DNA from: Schoenoplectus triqueter
Lineage: Eukaryota > Streptophyta > Magnoliopsida > Poales > Cyperaceae
NCBI GenBank assembly: GCA_964058805.1
Contig: CAXKVV010000930.1
Span: 1 to 28,932, forward strand
Length of the DNA stretch: 28,932 nucleotides
Direction: 5' to 3'
The translations under genes and the position numbers were made by a program. Positions within the stretch are counted from its first letter, which is position 1. Each line of letters opens with the position of its first letter. The notes beneath the pieces were generated by a model. The model was not told where the DNA came from, searched no databases, and saw nothing but the letters and a program-made list of their open reading frames with translations. Below, in pieces: positions 1-9,124 of this stretch.

Positions 1-1551
1 ATCCTTTTTACTTTTCTAATAAAAAAATATCTCAACAATTTCTTGGTTGCGCTCCAGTCTCTGTTTCTTAAGTTGGAAAAGATTAGACAAACGCGTAGAA
101 CTATATGAAACTTGCCTTGTACTTTCTGATTTCCCACCAAATACCGTGTTACAAGTAGAAGATTTGTCCTGTAGCATTAGTAATATTCCTGGCAAAGTAG
201 CAAGTGTATAATTCAAACTTGTGTTTTATTAACCAAAAACAAATAGGGTAATTCCAGTGTATATATATTTAATTTATAACACATCTCATAAGTATACATT
301 TTTTTTTGAAAAATATTGTTCAAATAAAAAAAATTAAAATTATAAATATGCTTTAATAGTTTAGATTGAATTTGTATCAAATCTAAAATAATCAGTGATT
401 AATTGATAATTCTTTAAAATTCGATTGTTAAAATTTTAAAATTGTATGATGAGAGTTAAAATTTCATACACTGTATATCCAAATCATTAGATACATATCT
501 ATTATTTTAGATATTTTATTTGAGCAATACTTTTCAAAAAGATATATGGATGTATTATAAAGTTGACTGTATATTAGGATTATCCAAACAAATATACAAC
601 CTGCCAAGATTTTTTTTTGTTAAAAAAAAAGATAAACAATATACGGTCCTATTCTCTCATCTCTTTTCTCTTTTTTTTTGGAACAAACTAGCCACTGAAA
701 GAAAATTAGTAGAATATAACCCCCAAACTGGAGCAAAGGATCCAGAGCACTATTCATTTATATAAACTTATTGTAAGCTGCACAAATTTTGCAGGGGAAA
801 ATCCCTTCATGGTAACAATCAGCCTCCGTCCAAAAATTTCTGACAATGTAAAAAAATTAAAATTTAAAAACATAATCCAACGGGGTTACATGGAGATCAC
901 CCAAACCAACTTTTTATCTGATATGATAAACAGGGCACTTGAGTCCCTTTATTCCATTATTTCCATATAGCACATGATATACATGAATGATGAAAATCAC
1001 CATAGCCGTCTCTTTCCGATTTTTATGTGGATTTAGTTTTGGGCTTTTGGCCCACCGAACAGAGAGTGTAGAAAACCTGGTTGATCAAAATCAAACTATT
1101 GTTGCATTAGTTCTCTCTGGAAGTTAGAACTAGTCATCATATCAATTATGGAAACCTCGTGATCTAAACCTGAGTGTCTATGTAAATACATATATGTTTT
1201 ATACTGAAAACAATGTCTTGAAAATGCTTCCAGATAGGAGAAGAATTTTACATAACCGTAGGCTTTAGTATAAATGGTACTTAGTCTCGGCTCTCTAAGG
1301 AGTGACGCAGGTTGAAATTCCGAAAGAGATATAAAAAAGTAATATATGTTGAGATCATTGAGAACCTTTTTTTTTATTAGAAAATGAGAAGACTTCTACA
1401 TAATGCAACAGATTTTGCAGTTGATTCGAGCAACTTATCTGGAAAAACTTGTCCATAGCGTGTTCATACTTTTCTGCATAAATTAAACAATCCAATGTCT
1501 TTGTCAATCGTTGTGAAAACTACTAATTAAAGAAAAGTATGCTTATTTCAG
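1..1551 (+). other. Probable intron or upstream DNA of ascorbate oxidase gene 1
   Basis: The segment before the exon at 1552 is AT-rich with many stops in all frames. It ends in a good 3' splice site: a T-rich tract, then TTATTTCAG, with AG at 1550-1551. I searched by eye for the earlier ascorbate oxidase exons (the HWHG-type and HGHxG copper motifs and the segment before the VEADG motif) and found none. The upstream exons must lie beyond the left edge, implying an intron of at least 1.5 kb, or else they are lost. No other gene is supported here. Confidence 0.55.
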
Positions 1552-2502
1552 GGACACTCATTAACTATTGTTGAAGCCGACGGTCACTACGTCAAACCAT
1601 TTGTTGTGAAAAATCTCAATATCTATTCTGGAGAGACATATTCTGTAATTTTGAAAGCAGATCAAGACCCGACCCGCAACTACTGGCTAGCAAGTAATGT
1701 AGTAAGTAGAAAACCTGGTACACCAACTGGAACTGGAATTCTCCATTACTACCAGGTCCCTCGTGGAAGACTCCCTACCACTGCCCCACCAGCAGGTCCC
1801 CTGTGGAACGATACCATGTACCGGTTTAACCAATCCTTAGCGACACATGCACACCCGAGTTTCACCGAACCACCACCTTCCAAATCAGATCGGGTGATCA
1901 TTCTTTTGAACACCCAAAATAGGGTTAACGGTGCTATGAGGTGGTCGGTGAACAACGTGTCATTTGACCTGCCACATACACCTTATTTAATTGCTCTAAA
2001 GAGCAATTTGCACCATGTCTTTGACCAGAGACCGCCGCCAGATACTTACGATGTGAAAACCTACAACATATATGTAGTTCCTGTAAACCCTAATGCAACG
2101 AGGAGTAACTCCATTTACAAACTTGAATTTGGTTCAGTAGTTGATGTAATTTTGCAGAATGCTAACACTCTCAACGCAAATAATAGCGAGACACATCCAT
2201 GGCACCTGCATGGTCATGATTTCTGGGTTCTGGGTTATGGGTTAGGGAAATTCAACCCTGAGTCAGACCCAAACAAGTACAATTTGAAGGATCCAATTTT
2301 GAAGAACACAGTTGTGGTGCACCCGCTTGGATGGACTGCACTTAGGTTCAAGGCAGATAATCCCGGTGTATGGGCGTTTCATTGCCACATTGAATCTCAT
2401 TTCTTCATGGGCATGGGGATTGTGTTTGAAGAAGGTGTTGACAACCTGGGGAAATTACCTGAGTTCATTATGGGTTGTGGTGAATCAAAACTAGGAAATT
2501 AA
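1552..2502 (+). CDS. L-ascorbate oxidase, last exon (5' part outside the window)
   Basis: Encodes about 316 residues of the C-terminal half of a plant L-ascorbate oxidase, a secreted blue multicopper oxidase that oxidises ascorbate with reduction of O2 to water in the cell wall space. The frame is open from the splice acceptor (AG at 1550-1551) to the TAA at 2500-2502. It starts in the domain 2 segment with VEADGHYVKPF, followed by SGETYSV, LKADQDPTRNYW and GPLWNDT. Domain 3 contains LPHTPYLIALK and both copper clusters. HPWHLHGH at 2194-2217 supplies type 1 and trinuclear ligands. HCHIESHFFMGMG from 2380 supplies the HCH triad, the type 1 His and the axial Met. The exon ends in GCGESKLGN, close to the usual family C terminus. 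No frameshift or ligand loss is visible, so this part could be functional. It is the upstream neighbour of the second gene at 28518. Confidence 0.95.
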   Translation, partial: GHSLTIVEADGHYVKPFVVKNLNIYSGETYSVILKADQDPTRNYWLASNVVSRKPGTPTGTGILHYYQVPRGRLPTTAPPAGPLWNDTMYRFNQSLATHAHPSFTEPPPSKSDRVIILLNTQNRVNGAMRWSVNNVSFDLPHTPYLIALKSNLHHVFDQRPPPDTYDVKTYNIYVVPVNPNATRSNSIYKLEFGSVVDVILQNANTLNANNSETHPWHLHGHDFWVLGYGLGKFNPESDPNKYNLKDPILKNTVVVHPLGWTALRFKADNPGVWAFHCHIESHFFMGMGIVFEEGVDNLGKLPEFIMGCGESKLGN

Positions 2503-2949
2503 TCTCAAGCTAGATAACTAACTACATTTATTCTTTACAATTTTAACAAGACATTATTTTGCCCTCGTTTATTGGTTAAAACATAGCAATATTGTCCAGT
2601 GCATCAAGAATTTGGGATGAACCTGTGCACGGAGGATGACAGAAACATTACGATATTCGTCATATGTGTCAGAGACAACTCAGAAAGAAAAAAAAGTGAC
2701 TGAAGTGTGACTGATATTTAATTTCATTATACATAGAATAGAATAATTAGGATTAGATTTGTATAAGTAGACATGCATTTATAACACCAAAACATATATA
2801 AATAAAGGAGTACTAGAATAGAATGTAAGTAAAAGAGAGAAATATTTGTAAACACAATTTGAGTTACAAAGAAAATAATTTTCAGAGTACTATCTTCTTT
2901 TTTCCAGATTTGTTAAATTATTTTTATTCTCACTTAATTTAATTTTTCG
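2503..2949 (+). other. 3' flank of ascorbate oxidase gene 1; possible poly(A) signal and LTR-like sequence
   Basis: AT-rich sequence after the stop codon. An AATAAA at 2801-2806 could be a poly(A) signal, but it lies within a TATA-like string (ATATATAAATAAA). That string could equally be the promoter of a degraded copia 5' LTR, which should lie just before the PBS at 3065. I could not fix LTR borders because no second LTR copy exists in the window. Confidence 0.3.
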
Positions 2950-3064
2950 TCTGTTCTTGTTTAAGTAGAGTGAATATCTGTGATAGACCCTGAGATAGTA
3001 TTTCAAATTCAAAGTGTTCGGGATAGATTTTGAGAATAATTTTAAGAAGTTCAAAATAATAAAT

Positions 3065-3076
3065 TGGTATCAGAGT
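3065..3076 (+). other. Primer binding site of Ty1/copia element 1
   Basis: TGGTATCAGAGT matches the usual plant copia primer binding site complementary to initiator Met-tRNA (commonly TGGTATCAGAGC), with one change at the end. It lies three bases before the gag start codon at 3079 and fixes the element on the + strand. The 5' LTR should end immediately upstream, around 3050-3064. Confidence 0.8.
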
Positions 3077-3078
3077 TT

Positions 3079-3742
3079 ATGGCTAAATTTGGGAATAGTT
3101 CACTCGAAATGTTAGTGCCTAAGTTGACAAAGTCGAACTATGATAATTGGAGCATCTAAATTAAATCCTTACTTGGTACGCAGGATGTGTGAGAAATAGT
3201 TGAGACCAGCTATGTTGAGCCCAAAAATGTTGGCGTCCTGAACGCATAGTAGCTGAAACTGCTGAAAGAGAAAAGAGTAGCGAATAAGACAACACTCTAC
3301 ATCTTCAATCAAGGAGTAGATGAAATTGAGTTCGAAAGATTGTTGAAGCAACATCTTCAAAAGAGATGTGAGGAATTCTCCTTACTGCCTAAGGAGTCGA
3401 TCAGATAAAACAGATAAGACTCTAGACTCTATGAGGAGAGTTTGAGATGTTGAGAATGACTAGTGCTAAAGGAGTCCCGGACCATATCATACGAGTACAA
3501 ACAGTAATGAACTAACTTGAAAGAAATTGAGAAAGCTCATCTCAGAGCAGAGAGTGACAGAGAAGATTCTAAGGTCATTGACATAAACATTTGAGAGCGT
3601 GGTATGTGCAATAGAGAAGTTGAAGGATCTAGTAGAGTTAACGGTTGATGAACTTGCTGGCTCATTCTTAGCACATGAGCAGAGAAAAAATCTCAAGAAA
3701 AATAAAACTCTTGAGGATGCTCTTCAAGTAAAAGTTATTCTC
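3079..3742 (+). pseudogene. Copia element 1, decayed gag (UBN2/DUF4219 type)
   Basis: Starts with ATG at 3079 and reads MAKFGNSSLEMLVPKLTKSN, then YDNWSI followed by a stop. Further recognisable blocks of plant copia gag follow in shifting frames: SLLGTQDV, then EIVE, a GVDEIEFERLLKQ-like stretch, and at the end ELTVDELAGSFLAHEQRK followed by a LEDALQVK-like tail. In the NYDNWSI and LLGTQDV blocks, stops occupy positions where family members have Trp or Arg, consistent with C-to-T decay at methylated sites. The zinc knuckle and protease expected next are absent; the sequence passes directly into an inserted element at 3746. Coding function is lost. Confidence 0.75.
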
Positions 3743-3745
3743 AAA

Positions 3746-5174
3746 GGGAGTGTTTGGCACTCCATGGAATAGCAAAAAGTTGGAATAGAATAGCTATTCT
3801 GACAAATTAATTTGCCAAACGAATTTTAGACTAAGTACAAGAGTGCGGAATAGTGCTAATCCGGTATACCAACTTATAGGTGGAATATCGGATTAGCTCT
3901 CGTCGGAATAGCGATTATTATTTGATTATATTATATTATATTATTATATTATGATTATGATTAAGATTTAGTATTATTAGATTATTATATTATATTTATG
4001 ATTATAATTTATTATTATATTAATATTATGATTATTTATTATTATTATTATCATTATATTATTATTATTATTATTAAATTATTATTATCATTATTGTTAT
4101 TATATTATCGTTACCATTAGCATTATTATATTATTTATTATTATTATATATATAATTTTAATATTATATTATTATATTATGAATATAAATATAATTATTA
4201 TATTATTATGATCAAGATTATTTATTATTATATTATTATATTATGATGATTATGATTATGATTATTATTACTTATTATTATTTTATTATGTTATATTCTA
4301 TTATTATATGTTGATTATAGTGATGATTAATTTATTATTATATTATTATAATTATAATTATTTATAATTATTTTTATGATTATGATAATATTTTTATTAT
4401 TATATTATTATGATTATGATTATGATTATATTATTATGATTATGACTATAATTATTGTTTTCATGATTATGATTATGATTATTATATTATTATAATTGTG
4501 ATTACTTATTATTATTATATTATTATAATTATGATTGTAATTATAATTTATTACTATTATATTACTATATTATGGTTATGTTTATATTTTTATTATATTA
4601 CTATTATAATATTATTATTTATTATGATTCTTTTTTATTAGTTTATTATTATTTTATTATGTTGTATTATATTATTATATGTTGATTATAGTTATGATTA
4701 ATTTATTATTATATTATTATAATTATTATTATTTATAATTATTTTTATAATTATGATTATATTTTTATTATTATATTATTATGATTATGATTATGGTTAT
4801 ATAATTATGATTGTAATCATAATTTTTTATTATTATATTATTATATTATGATAATATTTATATTTTTATTATATTACTATTATAATATTATTATTTATTA
4901 TGATTATTTTTTATTACTTTATTATTATTATCTTACTATTATGATTATTATTTTACTATTATTATTATTATCATCATTATTATCATCATCATTATTAGTA
5001 TCATAATTATTCATATTTTAACTATTCTGAGTAATAACTGTCAAACGATATTTTCACTCTTTCGAATAGTCAAGAATACCACTCTTCTACCACTCTTCCA
5101 AAAAAACACTATTCTATCACTCTTCCAAAATTACCACTCTTCCAAAGTTATTCCTTGATTTGCCAAACGGACCC
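3746..5174. mobile_element. Tourist-like (PIF/Harbinger-type) element with large ATT-rich core
   Basis: Inserted inside copia element 1. The left end GGGAGTGTTTGGCA and the right end (read inward) GGGTCCGTTTGGCA form terminal inverted repeats. Both are flanked by AAA (3743-3745 and 5175-5177), compatible with a 3-bp target duplication. Both subterminal zones carry repeated GGAATAG/GGAAGAGTGG-type motifs. The middle, about 3915-5020, is almost entirely degenerate ATT/TTA trinucleotide sequence. No transposase is encoded, so this is a non-autonomous element. Family assignment rests on end sequence and duplication length only. Confidence 0.6.
3915..5020. repeat. About 1.1 kb of degenerate ATT/TTA array
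   Basis: Nearly pure A/T sequence built from TTATTA, ATTATG and TATATTATTA units, with interspersed GATTATGATTATG runs. Longer blocks recur: the stretch around 4225-4400 resembles the one around 4655-4790 (both contain TATGTTGATTATAG followed by TATGATTAATTTATTATTAT-like sequence). This suggests segmental duplication within the array as well as replication slippage. Confidence 0.85.
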
Positions 5175-5177
5175 AAA

Positions 5178-5990
5178 GAGAAGACATTGTATGTCTAGAA
5201 GCAGTATGTGCAAGGATTGTCGAATCTTGAGTTCGAGAAGAAATTTTATGAAGGATGCATGGTAGGGAAGCTGACAAGAAGGCCATTTAGGAAGACAAAA
5301 TACTCAACAAGTAAATTGCTCGAGTTGATCCATATCGATATCTGTGGACTGATCACCTCAGACTCATTCAGTGGGGAAAACTACTTTGTCACCTTCGTTG
5401 ATGATTTTTTTTAGAATGTGTTAGGTGTACTTTCTCGAGAATAAATCTCAGACATTCGAGAGCTTCAAGAAATATAAGGTCATGTTTGAGAAAACAACAA
5501 GAAAGAACATTAGGTCTCTGATATCGGGCAAAGGTGAAGAATACATGTCCAATGAGTTTAAGTTATACTACGAGAATCATAGAATCTATAGGTTTTTTAA
5601 GCACTTTACACATCACAACATAATGGAGTCACAGAAAGAAAGAATTGAATAATTCTCGACATGGCGAGTTCAATGATCAAAACTAAGAAAATATCGAAGG
5701 AATTCTAGATCGAAACTGTACAATGCGTGGTTGACATATAAAATCAATGTCCGCATGCATTTCTCGACAATAAGACCCCCTAAGAACTCTGAAGCAGGCA
5801 CAAGTTACATGTTGCACATCTCAAGATATTGAGGAGTATAGCAAATGAGAAAATCCCAAACCCGACGAGAACAAAGCTTGATGACAAGAATAAGAAGCAT
5901 GTCTTCATTGGATACAGTAACAAGTCCAAGGCATACAAGCTCTATGACCGGTCGAGAAAAAACTTATGAACAGTAAATATGTCGAGATGG
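5178..5990 (+). pseudogene. Copia element 1, decayed integrase region
   Basis: Reads as the GAG-pre-integrase and integrase part of a copia polyprotein. Near 5205-5270 are VQGLSNLEFEKKFYEGCMVG and GKLTRRPF, then LLELIHIDICGLITSD and GENYFVTFVDDFF up to a stop at 5412-5414. After a shift, YFLENKSQTFESFKKYKVMF and EEYMSNEFKLYYENHRIYRF correspond to the integrase core. Further on, LDDKNKKHVFIGYSNKSKAY corresponds to the conserved FGC/FIGY tail of the domain. Several stops and frameshifts prevent function. The region directly continues the gag at 3742 once the element at 3746-5174 is set aside, except that zinc knuckle and protease are missing. Confidence 0.8.
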
Positions 5991-6259
5991 ATGAAGAAGC
6001 TCACTAGAATTGAAAGAACCAGTAGGAAGAGCTGACAACTAAGGAAGTCAAGATCAGACTCCTAATTCAAAATGTTGGAGCCTCGAGTTTGAGAAACTCC
6101 AAAAAGGACTTATATTCGGTAAGCTAAAAAGAAGTTGAGTCTGAATTAAGAAACCCGAAATTTTAAATCTTTGAGAACTCTATAAGATAATTGGATGAAG
6201 AAGTGTATCTAGTATATCTACTACCCGATGCTGAGTCAATCTTGTTCGGGGAAGCAGTT

Positions 6260-7180
6260 TGAGATTCGAAATGAAAAATTGCTATGGACGAAGAGATAAA
6301 GACAATCAAGAAGAATAAAACTTAGAAGATAACTGAATTGCCTAAAGGACACAGTGTGAAATGGGTGTATAAGAAGAGGATAAAGAAACAAAGTAAATTT
6401 GAAAGATACAAGATGAGACTCAGTCTAAGGATATCGACAGCAGATTGGGATCAACTATGATGAGATATTTGCACCATTAGCACAAATAAAGATAATTCAG
6501 CTATTAATCTCGCAAGCTGCATAGAATAAATAAACAGTACATCAGAAGGATGTAAAAGTCAATATTGTTGAACAGAATACTAAAAAAAGAGGTGTATGTC
6601 GAACCAACCCTTCGGGCACATTAAGTCCGAAAAAGAGCACAAGTGCTAAAATTGAAGAAAACAATTTATGGGCTGAAATAAGCCCTGAGAGCATAAAACA
6701 CGAGAATAGATAACCATTTCAAGGAAAATGACTTCAAGGAGTGTTCTTTTGAGCATGTCATCTACTTGAAGGCACACAAATATGAATTGTTGATTGTCAC
6801 ACTATATGTGAATGATTTTAATTTTATTGATATCAACCAAAGGCTTATTAATGAGTTCAAAAAAATGATGAAACTTGAGTTCAAGATGACAGACCTCGAG
6901 ATGATGATGTATTTTTTTCAGTCTCAAGATAAAGCAGGAGAAATCGGAAATATTTATATCTCAAAGAGCATACATTCGAAAAATTCTTTAAAAAAATTTC
7001 GAGATGAAATATTATAACCTAGTAGTGACATCGATGAACTCGCTGCTAAGCTCTCCAAACTCAAAGGAGGAGAAGTAGTGGACTCAAACATCTTCCGGAG
7101 TATAATTAGAAGTCTAAGGTACCTAATTTGCATAACGTTCGACATAGCATTTGTCATGGGGGTCGCAAGTCAATTTATGA
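6260..7180 (+). pseudogene. Copia element 1, decayed reverse transcriptase
   Basis: From about 6270 the sequence encodes AMDEEIKTIKKNKT, stop, KITELPKGHSVKWVYKKR, then a DYKEVFAPVA-like block near 6450-6480 and EVYVEQP-like residues near 6590. In an open stretch at 6766-7014 it reads LLIVTLYVNDFNFID, LEFKMTDLEMMMYFF and IYISKSIHSKNSLKKF. The catalytic YVDD is YVND at 6805-6816, so one catalytic Asp is lost. The match continues as a STPM..KLSK-equivalent block and RSLRYLICITFDIAF to about 7175, the start of the RNase H region, and then stops abruptly. There is no RNase H core, polypurine tract or 3' LTR. Confidence 0.8.
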
Positions 7181-7243
7181 ATGACTCAGGTTGTTCTACC
7201 GAAAGACTAACAAATTTAAACTTGTAAGTTTTGTGAATAATGA
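7178..7243. other. Junction between the truncated copia and gypsy elements
   Basis: About 65 bp that I can assign to neither element. On the left, copia element 1 (+) ends within its RT/RNase H region; on the right, the gypsy element (-) ends within RNase H. Both are therefore 3'-truncated at the same place in convergent orientation. Confidence 0.5.
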
Positions 7244-7474
7244 TTAGTGCATGGGGGAGTATTTGGTTTCAGCATCCCGTAGGACATGAGAGATAAAGTA
7301 AACTGATCGTTGTTGAGTACCTTCTTCACGTACTAAGGCAGCACTTACACAATGTTCTGCTACCACTAAGTACAAGAGTAGAGAATCACCTATGGCTGGT
7401 TGAGTTAGACATGGATGATCTGCCAACTTTTCTATTAACGACTGAAGTTCCTTTAGATTCTTTGGTGGTTGCAT
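7244..7474 (-). pseudogene. Gypsy element, partial RNase H with internal deletion
   Basis: Read on the minus strand: MQPPKNLKELQSLIEKLA, followed at once by LADHPCLTQPAIGDSLLLYL and then EHCVSAALVREEGTQQRSVY, FISHVLRDAETKYSPM. In Tat-type gypsy elements these two blocks flank the RT/RNase H connection and are normally separated by roughly 60 residues, so an internal in-frame deletion is likely near residue 17. The fragment ends soon after the YSP motif. The rest of RNase H, the integrase and the 3' LTR are missing. Confidence 0.75.
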
Positions 7475-7980
7475 GTTGAGTATGGATTTGAAACCATGAA
7501 ACCCAAAAAATTTCCTCTCGCGAGAACAAAATAACTCTTCTTGGGGTTCATTTTCATGTTCACCTTGTTCATTGTTTCAAAAGCCTCTTCGAGGTCGGCT
7601 AAATGGCTATCTTCGGTCATGCTTTTGACGAGAATGTCATCCACATAAGCTTCCATATTATGGCTAATCTGTTTCTCGAATACCTTGTTGACTATCCTTT
7701 CAAAAGTGACACCAGCATTGCGGAGTCCAAAAGACATGACTTTATAGCAATATATCCCTAAATTGGTGATAAATGTCATTTTATCTTCATCCTCTTCGCA
7801 CATCTTAATTTGGTTATATCCCGAGAAAGCATCCATGAAATATAAGAATGCATGACCTGATGTAGAATCCACCAGTTGGTCATTTTTTTGTAAAGGGAAT
7901 GGGTCCATAGGGCAGGCCTTGTTCAAGTCGGTGAAGTCGATCAACATACGCTAGTCCCCATTAGACTTCTTGACTAACAT
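7453..7980 (-). pseudogene. Gypsy element, reverse transcriptase fragment
   Basis: Minus-strand open frame with the core RT motifs in order: IDFTDLNKACPMDPFPL, LVDSTSGHAFLYFMDAFSGY, MSFGLRNAGVTFERIVNKVF and MEAYVDDILVKS, with the catalytic YVDD at 7636-7647. The wording FTDLNKACP...FPLP..DQLVD is typical of the plant Tat-type gypsy clade. Just upstream a stop interrupts the NGDWRM-equivalent (GAC-TAG), again a Trp codon change. The RT frame differs from that of protease and linker, so at least one frameshift separates them. The end overlaps the RNase H block in another frame. Confidence 0.85.
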
Positions 7981-8092
7981 TGTGTTTGAGAGCCAAGTCA
8001 GACATTTCACTTCTCATATGAAATCGGCCTTGAGTAATTCAGACACCTCGAGTTGTACCGCTTTTTGTCTTTCGGACCCCATATTCCTTTTT

Positions 8093-8284
8093 TTATCGCA
8101 CATGTTTAGCATTTGGGATAATATGTAGTTTGTGCTCAGATATATCTTGGGAAATTCCCGGCATATCCGATAGTGACCAAGAAAAAACTTCTTTATGTAA
8201 TCGTAAGAAGTTCACTAACCTTTCTCGAGCGACACCTTGTATGGCCTTGCCAATGTTCACCGTTTTGCCTTCAGCGATTTTCAC
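8093..8284 (-). pseudogene. Gypsy element, protease-RT linker
   Basis: Minus-strand segment MKIAEGKTVNIGKAIQ, then RERLVNFLRLHKEVFSWSLS and DMPGISQDISEHKL. This matches the conserved stretch before RT in Tat-type gypsy polyproteins (LxxFLRxxxDVFAWSxxDMPGI). It is in the same frame as the protease upstream. The following residues towards the RT (8092-7948) are interrupted by stops but still read QLEVSELLKADFI-like. Confidence 0.75.
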
Positions 8285-8371
8285 TTGCTCGATTTAATCA
8301 ACTGGTTCAACGGTGGACTGTGATTCTGGGTCTGCAGGGTCCTTGTGCTCCGGAAGGACCTTTGTGCCGAC

Positions 8372-8902
8372 CTAGTTGACTTGGGCTCCTCGTCCTTTTA
8401 AGGATAGGACATAACAATCCCGTGACATCTGTTGATCACCACATTCTTCGCCAACGCCATGCGGGGTGAGAAATTTCATTTTGAGGCACGGGATGGAAAT
8501 AGTGGCTCCTAACTCATTGAGTTTCTTTCTCCCCAATACGACATTGTAAACTAATGGAGCTTTGACAATGAGGAAGTCGATCATGAGGGAAGTGGTTTGC
8601 GGCGGAGTACCAAATTTCACCCTCATTCGCATGAGGCCTTCTAGGACCATTGCGACGTCGGTGAAGCCTACTAAAGGAGTGTGAACCTTGACTAGGTGCA
8701 GAGGATCATACTCCATCTTGGTGAAGACATCAAAGTAAATGACATCGGCCAAACTACTAGTGTCGACCAGGATGCGTCGAATGCGATGCGCGTTGATCTT
8801 GATGCTTAGTACTAGGGCGTCGTCATGAGGTTGTGATACGCCAATATTATCCTTTTCAGAGAAAGTAATGATTTCTTCAGGGTGAGGTCTCTTCTTGTGC
8901 AT
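8372..8902 (-). pseudogene. Gypsy element, retropepsin-like aspartic protease
   Basis: Minus-strand open frame of 176 residues. It contains HDDALVLSIKINAHRIRRIL and VDTSSLADVIYFDVFTKM; the usual active site is D-(T/N)-G-S-S-A-D, and here VDTS lies at 8756-8767 with Gly lost and Ser in its place. Further hallmarks are LVGFTDVAMVLEG, VKFGTPPQTTSLMIDFLIV and YNVVLGRKKLNELGATIS. Length and order match the protease of Tat-type gypsy elements. It is in frame with the gag at 9125-10081, separated by about 220 bp with stops. The active-site change and flanking stops make it non-functional. Confidence 0.8.
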
Positions 8903-9124
8903 CTCAAGGACGGTATAGGAACGAGATGCTCGGCTGTAACTTCGTCTTTATTTCATTGTATCACCCCCCCGATGTGATGTCGCCTGCAATCACATTAACC
9001 GTGGGAGTGGGTAGTTTGGCTAGCGATGAGCTACGATTGTTTCGATTGTCGTCATTATACGGGCGCCTATCGTCAGACCCTACCGCATTGTCGTATTCTT
9101 TCTTCGGGATTTCCCGATGATACT

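Noticed and set aside
16..216. Minus-strand open stretch of 66 codons near the left edge
   Set aside because: It looks mildly protein-like but has no motif I recognise and lies in presumed intron or upstream DNA. No splice context supports it.
520..765. Plus-strand open stretch of 81 codons
   Set aside because: AT-rich, low-complexity codon use with poly-T runs and no family resemblance.
1749..1955. Minus-strand open stretch within the ascorbate oxidase exon
   Set aside because: Antisense shadow of a strongly supported coding exon.
3915..5020. Regular short repeats as a possible CRISPR-like array or centromeric satellite
   Set aside because: Units are trinucleotide-like with no spacers and no monomer of satellite length. 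The stretch is bounded by MITE ends.
8173..8379. Plus-strand open stretch in the gypsy pol region
   Set aside because: Complement of the minus-strand protease-RT linker.
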